64,000 nt of DNA from Fructilactobacillus fructivorans (lineage in GTDB: Bacteria > Bacillota > Bacilli > Lactobacillales > Lactobacillaceae): the NCBI RefSeq assembly GCF_001434095.1, contig NZ_AZDS01000002.1, forward strand, positions 233,134-297,133. The letters run 5' to 3'. Position 1 is the stretch's first letter, and each line of letters opens with the position of its first letter. Shown piece by piece: positions 8,631 through 16,978 of the stretch. The notes beneath the pieces are model-generated. The model worked only from the letters and a program-made list of their open reading frames with translations, was not told the origin of the DNA and searched no databases. The position numbers were made by a program, and so were the translations under genes.

Positions 8631-9023
8631 ATGTTATATTTAATTATTATTGTTTTTAGTATGATAATTACTTTCTTTTTAAGGACTTTTGATATTATGT
8701 TATCTTTTAGGGATAGAAATATAAAGATATCATTTATTGATTCTTTAAAAACTTTATTATTACTTTCAAAAAATCAATTTGTTTTATGTTTTAATTTGTT
8801 TAAGACAATGAAATGGAAAGAATTGAAAAGTTATTTATATAGTTATTTATTCCATTTTGATCTATTGGTTACTTTACTAGTATCGATTGTATATGAAGTA
8901 GATGAAGCTGTAAAAACAAATCATGTACCAATTTTAAAGGTAGATAAAGATGAATCATTTATGGATAAAATAAAAAGTGCTGTTCCTGAATATAATGATC
9001 GGCAGGTTACATTAGCTTCCTGA
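8631..9023 (+). CDS. AT-rich small membrane protein, 130 aa
   Basis: It starts two bases after the preceding stop with AGAGAGGGA upstream, so it is surely in the same transcript. It has a hydrophobic N-terminal segment (about residues 1-26), a basic middle, a second hydrophobic segment (about 68-86) and an acidic C-terminal tail. No homologue recognised. The pair may form one membrane complex; the accessory setting would fit a defence or mobile-element function, but nothing in the sequence proves that. Confidence 0.5.
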   Translation: MLYLIIIVFSMIITFFLRTFDIMLSFRDRNIKISFIDSLKTLLLLSKNQFVLCFNLFKTMKWKELKSYLYSYLFHFDLLVTLLVSIVYEVDEAVKTNHVPILKVDKDESFMDKIKSAVPEYNDRQVTLAS

Positions 9024-9104
9024 TATTTGATTAGTTGTATTGAAAAGCTCGCTTGATATGAACCTATTAAGTGGAACATAGATCTCAACTTAAGAGGTTC
9101 TGTT

Positions 9105-9561
9105 ATGTCGAAATTTAATTATGAGCTAAAATAATGATGGTTATTAATACCTTAATGAGGTTAGTTCAATTCAGTTATGTCAGAGATATGAGATAAAATC
9201 ACGTATTTTAATATTTAATTGGGTAGACAGATTTAAACAATTGGGAACAAAATAATTAACCACATGGGCAAACATGTAAAATAAATTAAACCGAAGGTTT
9301 TTAACAGATCGCCATTATCAAAAGTTAGTTACTGATATCACTGAATTGCGGTACGGTTCTAAATCAAATTCAGAACGTCTTTATTAAAATCTTGTTTTAG
9401 ATTTATTTTACGGTAAAATCATTTCTTACAGTTTATCCAAATAGCCATATCTTAATTCAGTTTTTTTACTAATAAGTAGAGCAATAAATTATTACAACAA
9501 TGATCGGATTAAAAATCTAGGCGGCTCATCTGTGATTCAATTCCAGGAGCAAACCAATTAG
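9105..9561 (+). pseudogene. Degenerate IS3-family transposase remnant (orfA and orfB fragments)
   Basis: Translation across stops and frame changes shows IS3-family pieces. An OrfA-like start (MSKFNYELK, then a helix-turn-helix-like stretch ending NWVDRFKQLGT) is followed by OrfB fragments: TDRHYQKLVTDITELRYGSK, the catalytic-domain start; then LVLDLFYGKIISYSLSK; then AINYYNNDRIKNLGG near the usual C-terminus. Several stop codons interrupt it, and most of the DDE domain between the second and third fragments is deleted. No convincing terminal inverted repeats or target duplication remain. It marks an old insertion between the AT-rich membrane genes and the FGGY kinase. Confidence 0.75.
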
Positions 9562-9735
9562 AAGGGATTATACAATGTGTCCAACTTTATGGTTTTATAT
9601 CATTACTAGTAGTGTTTATTTTGTGTTAAGGCCATATTTTGTTCATATTAAAGTCCTATAAAACGTTGACCTAATAGTGGGTATAATTTATAAGAATGCT
9701 CGAGATGAGATTTGAATTATTGAATGATCTATTAT

Positions 9736-9766
9736 GGAGATGTCCATTCCGGCATCTCTTTTTTTA
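9736..9766 (+). terminator. Rho-independent terminator
   Basis: The stem GAGATG / CATCTC is followed by a seven-T run, about 95 bases before the FGGY kinase start. It closes transcription coming from the remnant region. Confidence 0.6.
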
Positions 9767-9861
9767 TTCCATTTCATGTTCACTCATTAACAAATCTCCC
9801 TCAATAGGATAAACTTAGGTAACAAAAATACCTCATCGTATTTTCCAAAGGAGACTTTGAC

Positions 9862-11370
9862 ATGACACAATACATTATTGGAATCGACATTGGCACTTCC
9901 AGCACCAAGGCCATCTTGATGACGACCGCTGGTGATATTATTTCGCAGGGCCGTGTTTCGTATTCATTAGAAAACCCGTATCCAGAATGGGCTCAAGAAA
10001 ATGCGGATGATTGGCTTAATGCGGCTACGACTCTGATTAAAGATCTGGCTGAAAAGGTTGATAGTAAAAATATTATCGGTATTGGAATTGACGGTCTCTA
10101 TGGAGGATCGGGAGTTCCAGTTGATAAAGCGGGTCAACCACTTGGACCAGCTCTGATTTGGATGGATCGGCGCGCTACTGAAGAAACTGACCAGGCTTTA
10201 AAACTCGTTAGTAAAGCTGAACTAATGGACATTACCGGTAATTTGGCGGATCCATACTATGGTTACACTAAAATTATGTGGTTGAAACAACATCAGCCAG
10301 AACTTTATCGGGACACTTATCAATTTTTGCCACCCGAATCGTACGTCATCTATAAGTTAACGGGAAATATCAGCATTAATTATTCTGCGGCAGGCAATTT
10401 AGCGGGTGTTTTCAATATTAATGATGACGAGTGGTCACCCGAATTAGCCGATAAGCTGGGAATTGACTTGAAGAAATTACCCCAGAAAATGATTGCTAGT
10501 ACCGACGTTGCCGGAAAAGTGAGTGATGAGTGGGCACAAAAGCTGGACATTAATCCTGGCACGCCAATCTTTAACACGGGTGTTGACGTGGGTCCGGCTA
10601 CGGTTGGTACTGGTGTGCTTGGAGCCGGGCGCATGACAATCGCACTCGGAACGTCAATGAACGCGGCTTTGGTAACTGACAAACCGCTGAAAGATGATAA
10701 CTTGATCATCTGGCCCTATGCTTATAAGCCTAAAGAATACTACTATAATTTTGCCGGGGCGAACACTGCTGGTGCCGTGATTGCGTGGTTTACCCGTGAA
10801 TTTGCGCAGGAAGTCGATAACAATAATGGTACAAGAATGTTGGATGAAGAAAGTGAAGCAGTTCCAGCGGGTAGTAATGGCTTGATTGTCCTGCCATACT
10901 TCATGGGTGAGCGCAGTCCGATTTGGGATTCCAACGTACGGGGAACCATCTTTGGAATTTCGATGACGACGAAGCGTTATGAAATGTTCAACGCCTTTCA
11001 GGAAGCCATTGCGTACTCGGTGCGTCAAAGCATTGAACAGTTTGGTGATTACATCGGTGATTCGTTTACCCTAGTTGGTGGTGTCAGCAATTCGAAGAAA
11101 ATGGTCCAGATTATTGCGGACGTGACGGGTAAAACCGTCAAAACGACTGATTCTGGTGGTGAAGCCGACCTTGGAAGTGCCATTTTGACGGGAATTGGGT
11201 TGGATCAAATCCATCCTGAGGATGCCGAGAAGTGGATTAAGATTAATGAAAAGGTTGAACCCGATCTTGTAAAACACGAGAAATACAATAAGTATTACGA
11301 GTTGTATCGTTTGGCATATACGGATACTAAGGGATTTTATGAAAAGTATAATGAGCTAATAAGTAAATGA
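9862..11370 (+). CDS. FGGY-family carbohydrate kinase (xylulose/gluconate kinase-like)
   Basis: A 502-residue sugar kinase, the usual FGGY length, with both actin-like ATPase domains. The N-terminal phosphate-1 motif is IGIDIGTSSTKAILM, the substrate-site region is ALIWMDRRATEE, and the second domain has the adenosine motif TLVGGVSNSKKMVQIIADV and GGEADLGSAILTGIG. It phosphorylates a sugar or sugar acid with ATP in the cytoplasm. The substrate cannot be fixed from sequence: xylulose and gluconate kinases are the closest styles. AAAGGAG precedes the ATG at the right distance. No transporter or isomerase gene is adjacent. Confidence 0.8.
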   Translation: MTQYIIGIDIGTSSTKAILMTTAGDIISQGRVSYSLENPYPEWAQENADDWLNAATTLIKDLAEKVDSKNIIGIGIDGLYGGSGVPVDKAGQPLGPALIWMDRRATEETDQALKLVSKAELMDITGNLADPYYGYTKIMWLKQHQPELYRDTYQFLPPESYVIYKLTGNISINYSAAGNLAGVFNINDDEWSPELADKLGIDLKKLPQKMIASTDVAGKVSDEWAQKLDINPGTPIFNTGVDVGPATVGTGVLGAGRMTIALGTSMNAALVTDKPLKDDNLIIWPYAYKPKEYYYNFAGANTAGAVIAWFTREFAQEVDNNNGTRMLDEESEAVPAGSNGLIVLPYFMGERSPIWDSNVRGTIFGISMTTKRYEMFNAFQEAIAYSVRQSIEQFGDYIGDSFTLVGGVSNSKKMVQIIADVTGKTVKTTDSGGEADLGSAILTGIGLDQIHPEDAEKWIKINEKVEPDLVKHEKYNKYYELYRLAYTDTKGFYEKYNELISK

Positions 11371-11396
11371 TGAATTTTTGATATTATTTAATTTTC

Positions 11397-11430
11397 AAAA
11401 AAGAAACCGATTATAGGTTTCTTTTTTTTG
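11397..11430 (+). terminator. Rho-independent terminator
   Basis: An eight-base stem AAGAAACC / GGTTTCTT is followed by eight T, after the FGGY kinase. Confidence 0.8.
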
Positions 11431-11529
11431 CAATGGTCATGCTATACTCATGACAGACGTGGGTTTTGCCCACTCTTAGTCAATTATAATTTAAAAATAA
11501 TATTAGACTTATGTTAAGGAGTTTTCTTT

Positions 11530-14118
11530 ATGAGTAAAGGAAATAAACGTATAACTCAACGTGATGTGAGATTACTTGATGAGACATTAAAGAATAAAGA
11601 AAATGAAAAAGATGTAGAAAATGCATGGAGAACTATCTTTAGAAAATATTTTGTTGAAAATAATGATAAGGAAAGTTCACCTGAAATGAATTCTCCATAT
11701 AATGTAGATGGTCTAATAACCACTCATGAACTTATTCCAACAAAATTATTAATGGAGTTTAAAGACGGTACTGATTTAAATAAAGATTACGATAGATCAC
11801 GCATTATGGCACAATGTATCCACTATATGCATATTTTTAAAGAGCAAGGTGAGAGTTTACCTAATGTCATTGTTGGTGCAGACGAAAATCAAGCTTTTGT
11901 TTTATATGCACCAAATTTTTATCATTATGTTGATGATAATAAATATAATTGGGATACACGTCCTAGTGATGCTTATAGAAATGACACTAAGTTAATGGAC
12001 GATCTTACAAAAGATCCTAATATGAAAGTATGGACATATGATTTCTTAGAAAAGGGAATTACTTTAAAGCAAGAATATTTAAATATTAAAAATATGTTTG
12101 ATGAAATTGATAGTTATACGAAGTTACAAGGTGATAACTTCAAAGTGAGTGTTACTGATAAAAATATTAATGGGTTATTTCTTCAATTTGAGAAAATTGT
12201 ACTTAAAAATTCTACAAAAGTTAATCCAGTTGATGCAGTTAATGCATTTATGAAATTACTATTAGTTGAAGACCAAGATGAATATTATCAAAATCCAGGG
12301 AATCATAATAAACTACACCTACCTAATGATAAATCAATAGATATTAATGGGAGCGAATTTCAAATATTCTTTAAGCGTTATGATAGAAACTTTTCTCCTA
12401 ACGAGAAAGACAGACTTAAAGATATGGTAGATAGATTAATTAAAGATGATGAACGCAGAAAGAGTGGTGACTTTTGGACTCCTACTATCTGGGCTGATCA
12501 AGCAGATAAGGTTTTACAAAAAAGTTTTGGTAATAATTATAAAAATGAAGCTCTTATTTGGGATTGTGCTGCTGGAGATAAAAATTTAACTCGAGATTTC
12601 AGCTATGATATGTTATTTTCTTCCACTATTCATCAAGGAGAAGTTAATTTAAGTTCACATAGAAATCCTGAAGCGATTTCTTTTCGATATGATTTTTTAA
12701 ATGATGATGTTGATAAAAATCCTACCGATAATCCCGATCCATCTAATTGGAAAATGCCTAATCGTTTATATAATAATCTTATTGATGCTTCTAGAACAGG
12801 TAAGAATGTAATTTTTTATACTAATCCCCCATTTGCAACGGAAAATAGTAATAAACGAACAAATGGGAAAAGCAAATCAAGTAATTCAAAAAACAACAAA
12901 ATTGTTTCTTTCATGAAAGAACATAATCTGGGGGGGGCAGCAACACAACAACTATTCTCACAATTTCTTGGAAGAATATTAAAGTTGATTGATGATTTTG
13001 ATTTAAAGAGAGCTGGTATTGGTTTCTTTATGCCAGCAACTTTTTTTACTGGTGGTAAAGGTTGGCATCTATTCAATAAAAAGTTCTTTGAAGAATTCAA
13101 AGTTGATAGAGGTATTGTTTTTAAATCTGACGAGTTTAGTGATACTTCAGGTAATTGGCCTATTGTTTTTGTGACATTAAAATTACAGAAAAATAATATT
13201 GAAATTCAGGATATGACAAATAATTTTAAAGTTGAGGAAACTAATTATGACGACAAATCAGGTACTTATAATGTAATTAATAAGGATAATTTAAAGAAGA
13301 CTATGAGAATGGTTTTTCCACCCGATTTACTAGAAAATAGCTGGGCCTCATTTGATAATTCCTTATCTAATTTTGTTTCTAACTACCCTTCATTAACGTC
13401 AGCTATGAAAATCACATCTGGAAAATCATCTGGTAAACTAAAACAAAATTCCCTTGGATATTTACAATTTAAGGGAAGTAGAATATCTGAAAATAGAAGT
13501 GGTGTGTGGCTAGCATCAAGTTTAATTTCTAATGGTCATGGATTTAATGTAATAGAAGAAAATTTTGATAAAACTATTGTGATGTTTTCTGCTAGAAGAG
13601 CTATTGACAGGAATTGGTTAAATGATAGAGATAATTATCAAATACCAAATGTGGAAAAGAATGGTTACCAGGAATTTGTAAATGATAGTCTAGTATTTTC
13701 CCTTTTTGATTCTCAAAGTAAACAAGCGGCTTACAGAAATGGTGGATTTAGTAATTTAAAAAACTTTCAATGTAAGTGGGCAAATCAGTGGTTTTGGGTT
13801 GATATTAATACTGTAAAAGAAGAAGCAAATAGGCAGAATCAAGATGTTATATTTAATGATGTAAATGGAGATAAAAATAGATTTGTTACTACTCAATTAA
13901 AAAAAAGAGAATTATCTCCAACTGCAAGGAAAGTTTTGGATCAGGCAACTAATGTTTGGAGAAAGTCTTTAAGATTGCGTACTTTAGCTTTATCGGCTGA
14001 TGATAGTATGTCATATGATGCGTGGGATGCTGGATGGTTTCAAATAAAACAGTTAATTAAGAACTATGGGGGGCCAGGAATTGTTTTCAGATTTAAAGAA
14101 TTTCGACACTTTATTTAA
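11530..14118 (+). CDS. Single-chain N6-adenine restriction-modification enzyme (type IIG-like), frame-altered C-terminus
   Basis: This 862-residue protein has an N-terminal PD-(D/E)XK-like nuclease signature (NVDGLI ... LLMEFKDG, about residues 58-81). A helical linker follows, then an N6-adenine methyltransferase core with motif I (LIWDCAAGDKNLTRDF, about 342-357) and motif IV NPPF (FYTNPPFAT, about 429-437). The last part would be target recognition. Cutting and methylation in one chain is the type IIG layout. Composition is AT-rich, yet it contains G8 (12930-12937) and G6 (14068-14073), likely slippage sites. Removing one G from the G6 tract replaces the last 14 residues with a 33-residue ending that stops at 14176. 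AAGGAG precedes the ATG. A BREX-like or orphan methyltransferase is the alternative. Confidence 0.8.
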   Translation: MSKGNKRITQRDVRLLDETLKNKENEKDVENAWRTIFRKYFVENNDKESSPEMNSPYNVDGLITTHELIPTKLLMEFKDGTDLNKDYDRSRIMAQCIHYMHIFKEQGESLPNVIVGADENQAFVLYAPNFYHYVDDNKYNWDTRPSDAYRNDTKLMDDLTKDPNMKVWTYDFLEKGITLKQEYLNIKNMFDEIDSYTKLQGDNFKVSVTDKNINGLFLQFEKIVLKNSTKVNPVDAVNAFMKLLLVEDQDEYYQNPGNHNKLHLPNDKSIDINGSEFQIFFKRYDRNFSPNEKDRLKDMVDRLIKDDERRKSGDFWTPTIWADQADKVLQKSFGNNYKNEALIWDCAAGDKNLTRDFSYDMLFSSTIHQGEVNLSSHRNPEAISFRYDFLNDDVDKNPTDNPDPSNWKMPNRLYNNLIDASRTGKNVIFYTNPPFATENSNKRTNGKSKSSNSKNNKIVSFMKEHNLGGAATQQLFSQFLGRILKLIDDFDLKRAGIGFFMPATFFTGGKGWHLFNKKFFEEFKVDRGIVFKSDEFSDTSGNWPIVFVTLKLQKNNIEIQDMTNNFKVEETNYDDKSGTYNVINKDNLKKTMRMVFPPDLLENSWASFDNSLSNFVSNYPSLTSAMKITSGKSSGKLKQNSLGYLQFKGSRISENRSGVWLASSLISNGHGFNVIEENFDKTIVMFSARRAIDRNWLNDRDNYQIPNVEKNGYQEFVNDSLVFSLFDSQSKQAAYRNGGFSNLKNFQCKWANQWFWVDINTVKEEANRQNQDVIFNDVNGDKNRFVTTQLKKRELSPTARKVLDQATNVWRKSLRLRTLALSADDSMSYDAWDAGWFQIKQLIKNYGGPGIVFRFKEFRHFI
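12930..12937 (+). repeat. G8 homopolymer inside the restriction-modification gene
   Basis: Eight consecutive G lie in an AT-rich gene, at codons 467-469 (Leu-Gly-Gly). The frame continues through it at this length. Gain or loss of one G would truncate the methyltransferase just after motif IV. Confidence 0.7.
14068..14073 (+). repeat. G6 homopolymer at the 3' frame switch of the restriction-modification gene
   Basis: Six G begin at codon 847. With six the frame stops at 14118. With five it continues as GQELFSDLKNFD and so on to TAG at 14174-14176, a helical ending more plausible for this enzyme type. Confidence 0.65.
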
Positions 14119-14176
14119 GAATCTGAAGAATAAAATTGCAGAGGAAGTATATGAATTTGGAATGCTAAGTAAATAG

Positions 14177-14413
14177 CTTTCTAATTAGTAAAGATATACT
14201 TTTATATAATTTATTTTAAAGATCAAGTTGCATTACATTGCGATCAATTTAGTTGTTGGCAGTGTTGGATATAATTAATTAAAAATTAGTGTTCCAAAAT
14301 CGGTTATTTAATATGATTGTATTTTATTCGAATGTATTATCATTTCTATATGTACATTTTATTTTTGTTTACCTATTTTTAAATAAACTATAACTCACCG
14401 CAAGTTCACATTT
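14177..14413. other. AT-rich intergenic stretch
   Basis: No gene, hairpin with T run or repeat is supported between the end of the extended restriction-modification frame and the panE promoter. Confidence 0.5.
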
Positions 14414-14442
14414 TTGACTTTCCATTCTCACAGCCACATACT
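14414..14442 (+). promoter_or_regulatory. Promoter of the first panE-like gene
   Basis: TTGACT and CATACT are separated by 17 bases. The same hexamers, spacing and a TCAC in the spacer recur ahead of the next two genes. Confidence 0.65.
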
Positions 14443-14476
14443 TCTTTTAGATTAAAAAGAAAGAAGTGTGATAAGA

Positions 14477-15517
14477 ATGAAAATTGCAATCTACGGCGCA
14501 GGTTCACTTGGCACCATTATTGGTGCTTATTTGACCAAGGCGTATGGCAAAGATCACGTGGATTTGATCGCTGACAATCCCCAACACATCAAAGATTTAA
14601 ACGAGAAGGGAGCCACCGTTACCGGGACCGCCAATTTTACGGTTCCCGTTTCCGCTAAAACTCCCGATGAATTGAAACTGAATGAGTACGATTTGGTGCT
14701 TCTCTTGACGAAGCAAACGCATAACGACGAAGTGCTTCCCAAGGTCAAAGAAGTGTTAAAACCAGATGGCACGTTAGTTTCACTGCAAAATGGGGTTCCA
14801 GAAATCGCGGTTTCAAAGGTGATTGATCCTAAGAACATCGTAGCTGGATCGGTTGAATTTGGTGGAACGCAGCTCAATCACAATGAATCTGAATTGACCA
14901 CCGCCCAACCGGCTTTTGAGAATGCGGCGTTTCAGATTGGTGAACTCGACGGTAAAGGTACGGATCGAATTAAGCAGGTTCAAGCAGTGCTGAATCACGT
15001 TGGTGGCACGGCCGTTTCTGATAACTTGCTGGGAACCAAATGGTCCAAACTCTTAGTTAATTCATCATTTAGCGGATTGTCAGCGGCCAGTGATGCAACG
15101 TTTGGTCAGATTGCTGACAGTGAAATCGGCTTAAAGGCGGCGTTGAACATTGTCAATGAGGGCTTGAAAGTAGGCCATGCTGACGGTGTAAAATTCGCCA
15201 AAATGGGCAACCATGATCTGAGTTCATTGTCCATGGATCACCGTAATGATGAATCGGGTCAACTGGCATATCTCAGGTCAGCCATGGCAAACAGTAAGGA
15301 CCTGAAAGCTAGCATGTTGCAAGATCTCGAGAAGGGTCATAAAACTGAGGTTAATGACATTAATGGGGTAATCGCTGATACTGGTAAAAAGTACGGCATT
15401 AAGACACCTTTTAATGATTTGATAATCAAGATTGTTTCTAACGCGCAGGACACGGGCAAATTACCCCAATTTGACGATACAATGACACAATTTCAAAAGC
15501 TCCTAGATAATAAATAG
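14477..15517 (+). CDS. Ketopantoate reductase-family protein (PanE/ApbA-like), copy 1
   Basis: A 346-residue member of the 2-dehydropantoate 2-reductase family. The N-terminal NADP-binding motif is MKIAIYGAGSLGTIIGAYL, the family motif LVSLQNGVPE lies near 103-112, and the C-terminal helical domain has KWSKLLVNSS and EVNDINGVIADTGKKYGI. Such enzymes reduce ketopantoate to pantoate with NADPH for coenzyme A synthesis, but paralogues reduce other 2-oxo acids. The ATG at 14477 is preferred over a GTG nine bases earlier because of AAGAAAGAAG upstream. About 30 residues longer than typical PanE. It has its own promoter and terminator. Confidence 0.75.
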   Translation: MKIAIYGAGSLGTIIGAYLTKAYGKDHVDLIADNPQHIKDLNEKGATVTGTANFTVPVSAKTPDELKLNEYDLVLLLTKQTHNDEVLPKVKEVLKPDGTLVSLQNGVPEIAVSKVIDPKNIVAGSVEFGGTQLNHNESELTTAQPAFENAAFQIGELDGKGTDRIKQVQAVLNHVGGTAVSDNLLGTKWSKLLVNSSFSGLSAASDATFGQIADSEIGLKAALNIVNEGLKVGHADGVKFAKMGNHDLSSLSMDHRNDESGQLAYLRSAMANSKDLKASMLQDLEKGHKTEVNDINGVIADTGKKYGIKTPFNDLIIKIVSNAQDTGKLPQFDDTMTQFQKLLDNK

Positions 15518-15528
15518 TAAAAAATATG

Positions 15529-15567
15529 AGAGTATTTTCAACCTTAGTTTGGAAATGCTCTTTTTTG
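15529..15567 (+). terminator. Rho-independent terminator
   Basis: A long stem AGAGTATTTTCAA / TTGGAAATGCTCT with G-U pairs is followed by a T run. Confidence 0.7.
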
Positions 15568-15591
15568 AACTTTACACAACCTTGTAAAATC

Positions 15592-15640
15592 CCCAGTCTA
15601 AGCGCTTTACATTGACTTTATGTGATTCACCCCACATACT
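15592..15640 (+). promoter_or_regulatory. Promoter and upstream operator-like element of the second panE-like gene
   Basis: The element CCCAGTCTAAGCGCTTT (15592-15608), with the palindrome AAGCGCTT, lies 3 bases before TTGACT (15612-15617), 17 bases and CATACT (15635-15640). The identical 17-mer recurs before the decarboxylase gene. The palindrome resembles LacI/CcpA-family half-sites but is not a full cre consensus. Confidence 0.65.
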
Positions 15641-15694
15641 TTTTCATGAGTCCACTAATCATTGGACTCGAATAACAGATGGGGAGTGACAAGC

Positions 15695-16765
15695 ATGAAA
15701 ATTGCAATTTATGGTGCTGGTTCACTCGGCACCATTATTGGAGCTTACTTAACGAAAGCATACGGTAAAAAACACGTTGATTTAATTGCGAATAATGATA
15801 AACACATTGGCGACTTAAATAGTCAGGGAGCCCATGTCAACGGATCGGCAGAGTTTAGAGTTCCGGTCTCAGGTAAGATTCCCTGCGAATTACACGCAAA
15901 TGACTATGACTTAGTACTCCTTTTAACTAAGCAGCCTGATAACGATAAAGTGTTAGATGAGATTAGAAAAGTATTGAAACCCGATGGCACGTTAGTTTCA
16001 TTGCAAAATGGGGTTCCGGAAGCTACGATTGCGGAAGTAATTGATCCAGAACAAATGGTTGCTGGGTCCGTGGAATTTGGTGGTCGAATGCTTAAAAATA
16101 ACGAAGCTGAGATTAACACGCTTCTGCCCGCATTTGAGAAGAACGCCTTTCAGATTGGGGAATTGAACGGGAAAGACACCCTACGGATTCGTATCATCCA
16201 ACACGTCTTAAGCTTTGTTGGTGGAACGCGAATTTCGGGCAATATCCTGGGAGCCAAATGGGCTAATTTATTGGTTAGTGCATCGTTTGGTGGTCTTTCA
16301 GCCGCTGGCAACGTCACCTATGGGCAAGTCGCAAACGACGCGATTGGCTTAAAGGGTGCGCTCCACCTTATTTCTGAAGGACTGCAGGTTGGAGCTGCTG
16401 AAGGGATCAATTTTGCCAACATGGGTGAGTACGATCCCTACGACTTCGCTTTGAACGGTCAGTACGATGAGGACATGCAACTAAACTGCTTGAGAAGGGC
16501 GTTTACTGAAAATGGCAACCTGAAGAGTAGCATGCTCTATGATCTGAAACGGAATCGTCCGACGGAAGTTCATGACATCAACGGTTTAATCGCCAGTAAG
16601 GGACGTAAACACTACATTGAAACGCCCTTTAATGACCTCATTATTCAAATTATTGACGAAGCTCAGGATACGAACACGATTCCAGATTTTGCCGACACGA
16701 AAGACCGTTTTGCTGACCTTATGAGCAAGGAATTTGCTAGAAAAGCCCTGCCCATGATCGTTTAA
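15695..16765 (+). CDS. Ketopantoate reductase-family protein (PanE/ApbA-like), copy 2
   Basis: A 356-residue paralogue of the gene just upstream, closely similar along its whole length: same NADP motif (MKIAIYGAGSLGTIIGAYL), same LVSLQNGVPE, same TPFNDLIIQII near the end. It is clearly a tandem duplication that has since diverged; the C-terminus carries about ten extra residues. GGGGAGTG lies before the ATG at 15695, so the in-frame TTG further upstream is unlikely. Keeping two copies behind separate promoters suggests a substrate other than ketopantoate for at least one of them. Confidence 0.75.
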   Translation: MKIAIYGAGSLGTIIGAYLTKAYGKKHVDLIANNDKHIGDLNSQGAHVNGSAEFRVPVSGKIPCELHANDYDLVLLLTKQPDNDKVLDEIRKVLKPDGTLVSLQNGVPEATIAEVIDPEQMVAGSVEFGGRMLKNNEAEINTLLPAFEKNAFQIGELNGKDTLRIRIIQHVLSFVGGTRISGNILGAKWANLLVSASFGGLSAAGNVTYGQVANDAIGLKGALHLISEGLQVGAAEGINFANMGEYDPYDFALNGQYDEDMQLNCLRRAFTENGNLKSSMLYDLKRNRPTEVHDINGLIASKGRKHYIETPFNDLIIQIIDEAQDTNTIPDFADTKDRFADLMSKEFARKALPMIV

Positions 16766-16786
16766 GTAATTCTATTTACAGTTACG

Positions 16787-16823
16787 GTGAATCTCTAAGT
16801 TTATTTTAGAGATTCACTTTTTT
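16787..16823 (+). terminator. Rho-independent terminator
   Basis: A 12-bp stem GTGAATCTCTAA / TTAGAGATTCAC is followed by a T run. Confidence 0.85.
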
Positions 16824-16849
16824 TATATTTTCATTAACCTACTAATAAT

Positions 16850-16898
16850 CCCAGTCTAAGCGCTTTGTTTTGACTTTCACTTGCTCACGCAACATAAT
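16850..16898 (+). promoter_or_regulatory. Promoter and operator-like element of the acetoacetate decarboxylase gene
   Basis: The same 17-mer CCCAGTCTAAGCGCTTT (16850-16866) lies 3 bases before TTGACT (16870-16875), a 17-base spacer and CATAAT (16893-16898). The match to the promoter of the second panE-like gene indicates shared control. Confidence 0.65.
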
Positions 16899-16978
16899 TT
16901 TACTGGATTCAACTTTTTTGAATTCGAAAGATACGAGAAAACGTGGGAATATACATCAATAAGAAGTAGGTAGAGATT

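Noticed and set aside
9601..9735. Right-hand inverted repeat of the IS3 remnant
   Set aside because: No stretch pairs convincingly with the sequence around 9055-9103; the ends have decayed beyond recognition.
10654..11028. Long open frames on the minus strand of the FGGY kinase gene
   Set aside because: They are antisense shadows of a well-conserved gene, lack ribosome binding sites and have no protein-family resemblance.
11451..11480. GTGGG/CCCAC hairpin in the leader of the restriction-modification gene
   Set aside because: Short stem without a T run; not enough to call a terminator or a regulatory RNA.
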